Source of the DNA: Nomia melanderi | Lineage: Eukaryota > Arthropoda > Insecta > Hymenoptera > Halictidae | Reading direction: 5' to 3' | DNA: 64,000 nucleotides | NCBI RefSeq assembly: GCF_051020985.1 | Contig: NW_027475146.1 | Span: 124,001 to 188,000, forward strand | Shown here: positions 38,929 through 50,216 of the stretch, one piece after another | Numbering within the stretch: position 1 is the stretch's first letter | How the letters are laid out: each line of letters begins with the position of its first letter | Notes under the pieces: generated by a model | What the model was told of the DNA's origin: nothing | Database searches by the model: none | The model's input: only the letters and a program-made list of their open reading frames with translations | Program-made: the position numbers and the translations under genes

Positions 38929-39439
38929 AATAAATCAAATTGCATTGTCTGCAGGAGGCCCTAGCGCATGAATCTGTGCAGCGGGAACGACCTCGGACCA
39001 CCAGGTGCCGAGAAAACTACCGTCTCATGGGGCCGGACGCTCAGGGTCAGGGAAAAATCCAATATATATCTGGTGATATCTCGGGTCCTATTCCAGATAG
39101 CGCAATAAATCAAAGTGCATTGTCTGTAGGAGGCACTGGCGAATGAGTCTGTGCATCAGGAACGACCTCGGACGACCAGGCGCCGAGAAAATTACAGATA
39201 TTCGGAATCCGTCACCCAAGGTCATGTAAAAATCCAGCATATATCTGGTGATATCTCGGGTGCTATTACAGATAGCGCAATAAACCAAAGTGAATTGTCT
39301 GCAGGAATCCCTGGCGCATAAATCTATACAGCGGGATCGACCTCGGACCAAAAGGGACCGAGAAAACCATCGACACATTGGGCCGGGCACTCATGGTCAG
39401 GGAAAAATCCAATATATATCTGGTGATATCTCGGGTGCT
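38929..39439. repeat. Three-monomer block, second copy of 36,480-36,990
   Basis: It shares all the rare variants of its partner. One visible difference is ccaaaagggaccg near 39,349 against ccaagagggaccg near 36,900. The copy is followed by a different monomer (gctcttacagatagcgcact), marking the right breakpoint. Confidence 0.88.
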
Positions 39440-41149
39440 CTTACAGATAGCGCACTAAACCAAAGTGAATTATCTGCAGTCGGCCCTGGCGCATAAATCT
39501 GTGCAGCGGGAACGACCTCGAACCACCAGGGGCCGTGAAAACCACCGACACATGGGGCCGGACTGTCAGGGTCTGGCAAAAATCCAATATATATCTGGTA
39601 ATATCTCGTGTGCTATTAGAGATATGGCAATCAACCAAAGTGAGTTATCTATAGGAGGCCCTGGCGCATGAATCTGTGCAGCGGGAACGCCCTCGGAACA
39701 CCAGGGGCCGTGAAAACTACCGTCACATGGGGCCGGACTCTCAGGGTCAGGGAAAAATCCAATATATATCTGGTGATATCTCGGGTGCTATTAGAGATAG
39801 CGCAATAAACCAATGTGAATTATCTGCAGGAGGCCCTGTCGCATGAATCTGTGCAGCGGGAACGAACTCGGACCACCAGGGGCCGAGAAAACCACCGTCT
39901 CATGGGGCCGGACACTCAGGGTCAGGGCAAAATCCAATATATATCTGGTGATATCTCGGGTGCTCTTACAGATAGCGCACTAAACCCAAGTGAATTATCT
40001 GCAGGGGGCCCTAGCGCATGAATCGGTGCAGCGGGAACGACCTTGGACCTCCAGGGGCCGAGAAAACCACCGTCTCATGGGGCCGGACACTCAGGGTCAG
40101 GGCAAAATCCAATATAAATCTGGTGATATCTCGGGTGCTATGACAGATAGCGCAATAAACCAAAGTGAATTATCTGCAGGAGGCCCTGTCGCATGCATCT
40201 GTGCAGTGGGAACGACCTCGGACCACCAGGGGGCCGAGAAAACCACCGTCTCATGGGGCCGGACACTCAGGGTCAGGGGAAAATCCAATATATATCTTGT
40301 GATATCTCGGGTGCTATTAGAGATAGCGCAATAAACCAAAGTGAATTATCTGCAGGAGGCCCTGGCGCATGCATCTGTGCAACGGGAAGGACCTCGGACA
40401 TCCAGGGGGCCGAGAAAACCACCGTCTCATGGGGCCGGACACTCAGGGTCAGGGAAAAATCCAATATATATCTGGTGATATGTCGGGTGCTATTAGAGAT
40501 AGGGCAATAAATCAGAGTGAATAATCTGCAGGAGGCCCAGGCGCATGAATCTGTGCAGCGGGATCGACCTCGGACCACCAGGGGCCGAGAAAATCACCGA
40601 CACATGGGGCCGGACTGTCAGGGTCAGGGAAAAATACAATATATATCTGGTGATATCACGGGTGCTATTGGAGATAGCGCAATAAATGAAAGTGCATTGT
40701 CTGTAGGAGGCCCTGGCGCATGAATCTGTGCAGCGGGAACGACCTCTGACCACCAGGGGCCAAGAAAACCACAGTCTCATGGGGCCGGACACACAGTGTC
40801 AGGGGAAAATCCAATGTATATCTGGTGATATCTCGGGTGTTATTAGAGATAGCGCAATAAACCAAAGTGAATTATCTGCAGGGGCCCTGGCGCATGAATC
40901 TGTGCAGCGGGAACGACCTCGGACCACCAGGGGCCGAGAAAAACATCGTCTCAGGGGGCCGAACACTCAGGGTCGGGGAAAAATGCAATATATATCTGGT
41001 GATATCTCGGGTGCTATTACAGATAGCGCAATAAACCAAAGTGAATTATCGGCAGGAGGCCCTGGCGCATGAATCTGTGCAGCGGGAACGACCTCGGACC
41101 ACCAGGGGCCGAGACAACCACCGTCTCATGGTGCCGGACGCTTAGGGTC

Positions 41150-42470
41150 AGGGAAAAATCCAATATATATCTGGTGATATCTCGGGTGCTATTAGAGATA
41201 GCGCTATAAGCCAAAGTGAATTATCTGCAGGAGGCCCTGGCGCATGAATCTGTGCAGCGGGAGCGACCTCGGACCACTAGGGGCCGATAAAACCACCGAC
41301 ACATGGGGCCGGACACTCAGGGTCAGGGAAAAATCCAATATATTTCTGGTGATATCTCGGGTGCTCTTACAGATAGCGCACTAAATCAAAGTGCATTGTC
41401 CGTAGGAGCCCCTTGCACATGAATCTGTGCAGCGGGAACGACCTCGGACCACCAGGGGCCGAGAAAGCCACAGCCTCATGGGGCCGGACACTCGGGGTCA
41501 TGGGAAAATCCAATATATATCTGGTGATATCTCGGGTGTTATTACAGATAGCGCAATAAATCAAAGTGCATTGTTTGTAGGAGGCACTGGCGCATGCGTC
41601 TGTGCAGCGGGAACGACCTCGGACCACCAGGGGGCCGTGATAACCACAGTCTCATGGGGCCGGACACTCAGGGTCAAGGGAAAATCCAATATATATCTGG
41701 TGATATCTCGGGTGTTATTACAGATAGCCCAATAAATCAAAGTGCATTGTCTGTAGGAGGCCCTGGCGCATGAATTTGTGCAGCGCGAACGACCTCGGAC
41801 CACCAGGGGCCGAGAAAACCACCGTCTCATGGGGCCGGACACTCAGGGTCAGGGGAAAATCCAATATATATCTGGTGATATCTCGGGTGCTATTAGAGAT
41901 AGCGCTATAAGCCAAAGTGAATTATCTGCAGGAGGCCCTGGCGCATGAATCTGTGCAGCGGGAGCGACCTCGGACCACTAGGGGCCGATAAAACCACCGA
42001 CACATGGGGCCGGACACTCAGTGTCAGGGAAAAATCCAATATATTTCTGGTGATATCTCGGGTGCTCTTACAGATAGCGCACTAAATCAAAGTGCATTGT
42101 CCGTAGGAGCCCCTTGCACATGAATCTGTGCAGCGGGAACGACCTCGGACCACCAGGGGCCGAGAAAGCCACAGCCTCATGGGGCCGGACACTCGGGGTC
42201 ATGGGAAAATCCAATATATATCTGGTGATATCTCGGGTGTTATTACAGATAGCGCAATAAATCAAAGTGCATTGTTTGTAGGAGGCACTGGCGCATGCGT
42301 CTGTGCAGCGGGAACGACCTCGGACCACCAGGGGGCCGTGATAACCACAGTCTCATGGGGCCGGACACTCAGGGTCAAGGGAAAATCCAATATATATCTG
42401 GTGATATCTCGGGTGTTATTACAGATAGCGCAATAAATCAAAGTGCATTGTCTGTAGGAGGCCCTGGCGC
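41150..42470. repeat. 701-bp (four-monomer) tandem duplication, about 1.9 copies
   Basis: Positions 41,150-41,850 recur from 41,851 with an offset of 701 bp. The unit is 4 x 175 + 1 because one monomer has an extra G (ccagggggccgtgataacc near 41,630 and 42,331). Other shared rare variants are gcgctataagccaaag, atatatttctggtg, gtaggagccccttgcacatg and gcgcatgcgtctgtg. The second copy diverges near 42,470. Confidence 0.93.
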
Positions 42471-43561
42471 ATGCATCTGTGCAGCGGGAACGACCTCGGA
42501 ACACCAGGGGCCGATAAAACCACAGTCTCATGGGGCCGGACACTCAGGTTCAGGGGAAAATCCAATATATATCTGGTGATATCTCGGGTGCTATTAGAGA
42601 TAGCGCAATAAACCAAAGTGAATTATCTGCAGGAGGCCCTGGCGCCTGCATCTGTGCAGCGGGAACGACCTCGGAACACCAGGGGCCGACAAAACCACAG
42701 TCTCATGGTGCCGGACACTCAGGTTCAGGGGAAAATCCAATATATATCTGGTGATATCTCGGGTGCTATTACAGATAGCGCAATAAATCAAAGTGCATTG
42801 TCTGTAGGAGGCCCTGGCGCATGAATCTGTGCAGCTGGAACGTCCTCGTACCACCGGGGGCCGAGAAAACCACCGTCTCATGAGGCCGGATATTCAGGGT
42901 CAGGGAGAAATCTATTATATATCCGGAGATATCTCGGGTGCCATTAGAGATAGCGCGATAAATCAAAGTGCATTGTCTGCGGGGGGCCCTGTCGCATGAA
43001 TCTGTTGCAGCCGCAACGACCTCGGACCACCAGGGGCCGAGAAAACCACAGTCTCATGGGGCCGGACACTCAGGGTCAGGGGAAAATCCAATATATGTCT
43101 GCTGATATCTCGGGTGCTATTACAGATAGCGCAATAAATCAAAGTGCATTGTCTGTAGGAGGCCCTGGCGCATGAATCTGGGCAGCGGGAACGACCTCGG
43201 ACCACCAGGGGCCGAGAAAACCACCGTCCCATGGGGCCGGACACTCAGGGTCAGGGAAAAATCCAATATACATCTGGTGATATCTTGGGTGCTATTACAG
43301 ATAGCGCAATAAACCAAAGTGAATTATCTGCAGGAGGCCCTGGCGCATGAATCTGTGCAGCGGGAACGACCTCGGACCACCAGGGGCCGAGAAAACCACC
43401 GTCTCATGGGGCCGGATAGTCAGGGTCAGGGAAAAATCCATTATATATCCGGTGATATCTCGGATGCCATTAGAGATAGCGCGCTAAATCAAAGTGCATT
43501 GTCTGCGGGGGGCCCTGTCGCATGAATCTGTTGCAGCCGCCACGACCTCGGACCACCAGGG

Positions 43562-43600
43562 CCCGAGAAAATTACAGATATTCGGAATCCGTAACCCAAG
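43562..43600. repeat. V2 block
   Basis: It contains gatattcggaatccgtaac and caagttcatg, followed by an atttggtgatatctcggg core. Confidence 0.9.
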
Positions 43601-44095
43601 TTCATGTAAAAATCCAGCATACATTTGGTGATATCTCGGGTGCTGTTACAGATAGCGCAATAAATCAAAGTGCATTGTCTGCAGGAGGCCCTGGGCCATG
43701 AATCTGTGCAGCGGGAACGACCTCGGACCACCAGGGGCCGAGAAAACCACCGTCTCATGGGGCCGGACACTCAGGGTCAGGGGAAAATCCAATATATATC
43801 TGGTGATAACTCGGGTGCTATTAGAGATGGCGCAATAAACCTAAGTGATTTATCTGCAGGAGGACCTGTCGCATGCATCCCTGCAGCGGGAACGACCTCG
43901 GACCACCAGAGTCTGAGAAAACCACCGACACATGGGGCCGGACACTCAGGGTCAGGGAAAAATCCAGTATATATCTAGTGATATCTCGGGTGCTATTACA
44001 GATAGCGCAATAAATCAAAGTGCATTGTCCGTAGGAGGCCCTTGCGCATGAATCTGTGCAGTAGGAACGACATCGGACCCCAGGGGCCGAGAAAA

Positions 44096-44133
44096 TTACT
44101 GATTTTCGGTATCCGTCACGCAATGTCATGTAA
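44096..44133. repeat. V1 block
   Basis: It contains gattttcggtatccgtcac and gcaatgtcatg. The preceding monomer end is shortened (ggaccccagggg). Confidence 0.9.
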
Positions 44134-44445
44134 AAATCCAGCATATATCTGGTGATATCTCGGGTGCTATTACAGATAGCGCAATAAATCAAAGTGCATT
44201 GTCCGTAGGAGGCCCTTGCGCAGGAATCTGTGCAGCGGGAACGACCTCAGACAACCAGGGGCCGAGAAAACCACCGTCTTATGGGGCCGGAATTTCAGGG
44301 TCAGAGAAAAATCCAATATATATCTGGTGATATCTCGGGTGCTATTACAGATAGCGCAATAAATCAAAGTGCATTGTCTGTAGGAGGCCCTGGCGCATGA
44401 ATCTGGCCAGCTGGAACGACCTCGGACCACCAGGGGCAGAGAAAA

Positions 44446-44483
44446 TTACAGATTTTCGGTATCCGTCACCCAATGTCATGTAA
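44446..44483. repeat. V1 block
   Basis: It contains gattttcggtatccgtc and ccaatgtcatg, preceded by ggggcagagaaaatt, and lies 350 bp from the previous V1 block. Confidence 0.9.
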
Positions 44484-44770
44484 AAATCCAATATATATCT
44501 GGCGATATCTCGGGTTCTATTACAGATAGCGCGATAAATCAAAGTGCATTTTCCGCAGGAAGCCCTGGCGCATGAATGCGTGCGGCGGGAACGACCTCGG
44601 ACCAACAGGGGCCGAGAAAACCACCGTCTCATGGGGCCGGACACTCAGGGCCAGGAAAAATCAAATATATATCTGGTGATATTTCGGGTGCTATTAAAGA
44701 TAGCGCGATAAATCAAAGTGCATTGTCTGTAGGAGGCCCTGGCGCATGCATCTGGGCAGCGGGAACGACC

Positions 44771-45320
44771 TCGGACCACCAGGGGCCGAGGAAATTACAG
44801 ATTTTCGGTGTCGGTCACCAAAATTCATGTAAAAATCCAGCATATATATGGTGCTTTCTCGGGTGCTACTACAGATAGCGCCATAAATCAAAGTGCATTG
44901 TCTGTCGGAGGCCCTGGCGCATGAATCTGGGCAGCGGGAACGACCTCGGAACACCAGGGGCCGAGAAAACCACCGTCACATGGGGCCGGACACTCAGGGT
45001 CAGGGAAAAATCAAATATACATCTGTTGATATCTCGGGTGCTATTACAGATAGCGCAAAAAATCAAAGTACTTTGTCCGTAGGAGGCCCCTGCGCGTGAA
45101 TCTGTGCAGCAGGAACGACATCGGACCACCAGGGGCCGAGGAAATTACAGATTTTCGGTGTCGGTCACCAAAATTCATGTAAAAATCCAGCATATATATG
45201 GTGCTTTCTCGGGTGCTACTACAGATAGCGCCATAAATCAAAGTGCATTGTCTGTCGGAGGCCCTGGCGCATGAATCTGGGCAGCGGGAACGACCTCGGA
45301 ACACCAGGGGCCGAGAAAAC
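44771..45320. repeat. Two-monomer (350-bp) tandem duplication, about 1.6 copies
   Basis: Position 44,771 aligns with 45,121, and the match holds for about 200 bases across a V1 block and a gctttctcgggtgctactac core. Divergence begins near gtcacatgg (44,976) versus gtctcatgg (45,326). Confidence 0.88.
44795..44832. repeat. V1 block (partner 45,145-45,182)
   Basis: It contains gattttcggtgtcggtc and caaaattcatg, preceded by ggccgaggaaatt and followed by the gctttctcggg core. Its 350-bp partner is the last V block before a 16-kb gap without any. Confidence 0.9.
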
Positions 45321-45483
45321 CACCGTCTCATGGGGCCGGACACTCAGGGTCAGGGGAAAATCCAATATATATCTGGTGATATCTCGGGTGCTATTAGAGA
45401 TAGCGCAATAAACCAAAGTAATTTATCTGCAGGAGGCCCTGGCGCATGAATCTGTGCAGCGGGAACGACCTCGGACCACCAGG
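45309..45483. repeat. Representative near-consensus 175-bp monomer
   Basis: This copy differs from my hand consensus only around 45,420-45,422. Internal landmarks are an AT-rich core near 45,361-45,375, an EcoRV-type palindrome gatatc at 45,378-45,383 followed by ctcggg, a PstI-type palindrome ctgcag at 45,427-45,432, and two inverted-repeat pairs. The pairs are ggccctgg (45,435-45,442) with ccaggggcc (45,479-45,487), and ctcgg (45,470-45,474) with ccgag (45,486-45,490); the second right arm extends into the next monomer. The core tggtgatatctcgggtgcta is the best conserved part across the array. The stretch corresponding to 45,319-45,356 is the most variable and is where the V block replaces the usual sequence. 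Confidence 0.9.
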
Positions 45484-46026
45484 GGCCGAGAAAACCTGCG
45501 TCTCATGGGGCCGGACACTCAGGGCCTGGGGAAAATCCAATATATATCTGGTGATATCTTGCGTGCTATTAGATATAGCGCAATAAACCAAAGTGAATTA
45601 TCTGCAGGAGGCCCTGGTGCATGCATCTGTGCAGCGGAAACGACCTCGAACCACCAGGGGCCGAGAAAACCACCGACATTTGATGCCGGACTGTCAGGGA
45701 CAGGGAAAAATCCAGCATATATCTGGTAATATCTCGGGAGCTACTAGAGATAGCGCAATAAATCTAAGTGCATTGTCTGCAGGAAGCCCTGGCGCATGAA
45801 TCTGTACAGCGGGAATGACCTCGGACCACCAGGGGCCGAGACAACCACCGTCTCATGGGGCCGGACACTCAGGGTCAGAGGAAAATCCAATATATGTCTG
45901 GTGATATCTCGGGTGCTATTACCGATAGCGCAATAAATCAAAGTGCATTGTCTGTAGGAGGCCCTGGCGCATGAATCTGTGCTGCGGGAACGACCTCGGA
46001 CCACCAGGGGCCGAGAAAACCACCGT

Positions 46027-49000
46027 CTCATGGGGCCGGACACTCAGGGTCAGGGAAAAATCCTATATATATCTGGTGATATCTCAGGTGCTATTAGAGA
46101 TAGCGCGATAAATCAAAGTGCATTGTCTGCAGGAAGCCCTGGCGCATGAATCTGGGCAGCGGGAACGACCTCGGACCACCAGGGTCCGAGAAAACCACCG
46201 TCTCATGGGGCCAGACACTCAGCGTCAGGGGAAAATCCAATATATATCTGGTGATATCTCGGGTGCTATTAGAGATACCGCAATAAACCAAAGTGAATTA
46301 TCTGCAGGAGGGCCTTCCGCATGAATCTGTGTCTAACGGGAACGACCTCGGACCACCAGGGGCCGAGAAAACCACCGTCTCATGGGGCCGGACACTCAGG
46401 GTCAGGGGAAAATCCAATATATATCTGGTGATATCTCGTGTGCTGTTACAGATAGCGCAGTAAATCAAAGTGCATTGTCTGTAGGAGGCCCTGGCGCATG
46501 AATCTGGCAGCGGGAACGACCTCGGACCACCAGGGGCCGGGAAAACCACCGACTCATGGGGCCGGACACTCAGGGTCAGGGAAAAATCCAATATACATCT
46601 GGTGATATTTCAGGTGCTATTACAGATGGCGCGATAAATCAAAGTGCATTGTCTGCAGGAAGCCCTGGCGCATGAATCTGTGCAGCGGGAACGACCTCGG
46701 ACAACCAGGGGCCGAGAAAACCACCGTCTCATGGAGCCGGACACTCAGGGTCAGGGGAAAATCCAATATATATCTGGTGATATCTCGGGTGCTACTAGAG
46801 ATAGCGCAATCAACCAAAGTGAATTATCTGCAGGAGGCCCTGGCGCATGAGTCTGTGCAGCGGGAACGACCTCGGACCACCAGGGGCCGGGAAAACCACC
46901 GACTCATGGGGCCGGACACTCAGGGTCAGGGGAAAATCCAATATATATCTGGTGATATCTCGGGTGCTATTAGAGATAGCGCAATAAACCAAAGTGAATT
47001 ATCTGCAGGAGGCCCTTGCGCATGAATCTGTGCAGCGGGAACGACCTCGGACCACCAAGGGCCGGGAAAACCACCGACTCATGGGGCCGGACACTCAGTG
47101 TCAGGGAAAAATCCAATATATATGTGGTGATATCTCGGGTGTTATTACAGATAGCGCAATAAATCAAAGTGCATTGTCTGTAGGAGGCCCTGGCGCATGA
47201 ATCTGTCCAGCGGGAACGACCTCGGACCACCAGGGGCCGAGAAAACCACAGTCTCATGGGTCCGGACACTAAGGGTCAGGGAAGAATCCAATATATATCT
47301 GGTGATATCTCGGGTTCTATTAGAGATAGCGCAATAAACCATGGTGAATTATCTGCAGGAGGCCCTGGCGCATGAATCTGTGCAGCGGGAACGACCTCGG
47401 ACCACCAGGGGCCGAGAAAACCACCGACTCATGGGGCCGGACACTCAGGGTGTGGGGAAAATCCAATATATATCTGGTGATATCTCGGGTGGTATTAGAG
47501 ATAGCGCAATAAACCAATGTGCATTGTCTGTAGGAGGCCCTGGCGCATGAATCTGTGCAGCGGGAACGACCTCGGACCACCAGGGGCCGAGAAAGCCACC
47601 GTCTCATTGGGCCGGACACTCAGGGTCAGGGGAAAATCCGATATATATCTGGTGATATCTCGGGTGCTATTTGAGATAGCGCAATAAACCAAAGTGAATT
47701 ATCTGTAGGAGGCCCTGGCGCATGAATCTGGCAGCGGGAACGACCTCGGACCCCCAGGGGCCGAGAAAACCACCGTCTAATGGGGCCCGACACTCAGGGT
47801 CAGGGAAAAATCCAATATATATCTGGTGATATCTCGGGTGCTATTAGAGATAGCGCAATAAACCAAAGTGCATTGTCTGTAGGAGGCCCTGGCGCATGAG
47901 TGTGTGCAGCGGGAATGACCTCGGACCACCAGGGGCCGAGAAAACCACCGACTCATGGGGCCGGACACTCAGGGTCAGGGAAAAATCCAATATACATCTG
48001 GTGATATCTCGTGTGCTTTTACAGATAGCGCAGTAAATCAAAGTGCATTGTCTGTAGGAGCCTCTGGCGCATGAATCTGGCAGCGAGAACGACCTCGGAC
48101 CACCAGGGGCCGGGAAAACCACCGACTCATGGGGCCGGACACTCAGGGTCAGGGGAAAATCCAATATATATCTGATGATATCTCGGGTGCTATTAGAGAT
48201 AGCGCGATAAATCAAAGTACATTGTCTGAAGGAGGCCCTGGCGCATGAGTCTGTGCAGCGGGAACGACCTCGGAACACCAGGGGCCGAGACAACCACCGT
48301 CTCATGGGGCCGGACACTCAGGGTCAGGGAAAAATCCAATATATATCTGGTGATATCTCGGGTGCTGTTACAGATAGCGCAATAAACCAAAGTGCATTGT
48401 TTGTAGGAGGCCCTGGCGCATGAATATGTGCAGCGGGAACGACCTCGGAACACCAGGGGCCGAGACAACCACCGTCTCATGGGGCCGGACACTCAGGGTC
48501 AGGGGAAAATCCAATATATATCTGGTGATATATCGGGTGCTATTAGCGATAGCGCGATAAATCAAAGTACATTGTCTGCAGGAGGCCCTGGCGCATGAGA
48601 CTGTGCAGCGGGAACGACCTGGGACCACCAGGGGCCGAGACAACCACCATCTCATGGGGCCGGACACTCAGGGTCAGGGAAAAATCCAATATACATCTGG
48701 TGATATCTCGTGTGCTTTTACAGATAGCGCAGTAAATCAAAGTGCATTGTCTGTAGGAGCCTCTGGCGCATGAATCTGGCAGCGAGAACGACCTCGGACC
48801 ACCAGGGGCCGGGAAAACCACCGACTCATGGGGCCGGACACTCAGGGTCAGGGGAAAATCCAATATATATCTGGTGATATCTCGGGTGCTATTAGAGATA
48901 GCGCAATAAACCAAAGTGAATTATCTGCAGGAGGCCCTTGCGCATGAATCTGTGCAGCGGGAACGACCTCGGACCAGCAGGGGCCGAGAAAACCACAGTC

Positions 49001-50216
49001 TCATGGGGCCGGGCACTCAGGGTCAGGGGAAAATCCAATATATATCTGGTGCTTTCTCGGGTGCTATTACAGATAGCGCAATAAATCAAAGTGCATTGTC
49101 TGTAGGAGGCCCGGCGCATGAATCTGTGCAGCGGGAACGACTTCGGACCACCAGGGGCCGGGAAAACCGCCGTCTCATGGGGCCGGAAAATCAGGGTCAG
49201 AGGAAAATCCAATATATATCTGGTGATATATCGGGTGCTATTACAGATAGCGCAATAAATCAAAGTGCATTGTTTGTAGGAGGCCCTGGCGCATGAATCT
49301 GTGCAGCGGGAACGACCTCGGACCAGCAGGGGCCGAAAAAACCACAGTCTCATGGGGCCGGACACTCAGGGTCAGGGGAAAATCCAATATATATCTGGTG
49401 CTTTCTCGGGTGCTATTACAGATAGCGCAATAAACCAAAGTGAATTATCTGCAGGAGGCCCTTGCGCATGAATCTGTGCAGCGGGAACGACCTCGGACCA
49501 GCAGGGGCCGAGAAAACCACAGTCTCATGGGGCCGGACACTCAGGGTCAGGGGAAAATCCAATATATATCTGGTGCTTTCTCGGGTGCTATTACAGATAG
49601 CGCAATAAATCAAAGTGCATTGTCTGTAGGAGGCCCGGCGCATGAATCTGTGCAGCGGGAACGACGTCGGACCACCAGGGGCCGGGAAAACCGCCGTCTC
49701 ATGGGGCCGGACAATCAGGGTCAGAGGAAAATACAATATATATCTGGTGATATATCGGGTGCTATTACAGATAGCGCAATAAATCAAAGTGCATTGTTTG
49801 TAGGAGGCCCTGGCGCATGAATCTGTGCAGCGGGAACGACCTCGGACCACCAGGGGCCGGGAAAACCGCCGTCTCATGGGGCCGGACTCTCAGGGTCAGG
49901 GAAAAATCCAATATATATCTGGTGATATATCGGGTGCTATTACAGATAGCGCAATAAATCAAAGTGCATTGTTTGTAGGAGGCCCTGGCGCATGAATCTG
50001 TGCAGCGACCTCGGACCACCAGGGGCCGAGAAAACCACCGTTTCATGGGGCCGGACACTCAGGGTCAGGGAAAAATCCAATATATATCTGGTGATATCTC
50101 GGGTGCTATTACAGATAGCGCAATCAACCAAAGTGAATTATCTGCAGGAGGCCCTGGCGCATGAGTCTGTGCAGCGGGAACGACCTCGGACCACCAAGGG
50201 CCGGGAAAACCACCGA
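46027..50216. repeat. 4,190-bp HOR (24 monomers), copy 1
   Basis: It matches 50,217-54,406 at a constant offset of 4,190 bp, and I found no difference in any line compared. The 24 monomers sum to 4,200 less 10. They include one 6-bp deletion (gcagcgacctcgg near 50,004), 1-bp deletions (aatctggcagcg near 46,505, 47,729, 48,075 and 48,777; ggcccggcgc near 49,111 and 49,634) and a 2-bp gain (gtgtctaacggg near 46,329). The constant offset across all of these shows that the whole unit was duplicated as one piece. Confidence 0.96.

Larger units (their letters stand above)
34918..41149. repeat. Mosaic satellite segment with scattered local duplications
   Basis: About 36 monomers are present without one dominant HOR. 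They mix the gggatcgacc/gactgtcagg subfamily (strong up to about 40.6 kb) with gggaacgacc types. Local partners are 35,365-35,655 with 38,165-38,455 (offset 2,800, 16 monomers) and 36,480-36,990 with 38,929-39,439 (offset 2,449, 14 monomers). Monomers with an extra G, giving ccagggggccg, occur near 40,229 and 40,404. No gene or unique DNA is visible. Confidence 0.88.
42471..46026. repeat. Mosaic satellite segment rich in V-block monomers
   Basis: About 20 monomers are present. Five V blocks lie at 43,562, 44,096, 44,446, 44,795 and 45,145. A two-monomer (350-bp) duplication joins 44,771-45,120 to 45,121-45,320, sharing gtcggtcaccaaaattcatg and ctactacagatagcgccat. Just past 45.2 kb V blocks disappear until 61.5 kb, so this segment borders a change in array composition. 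Confidence 0.87.
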
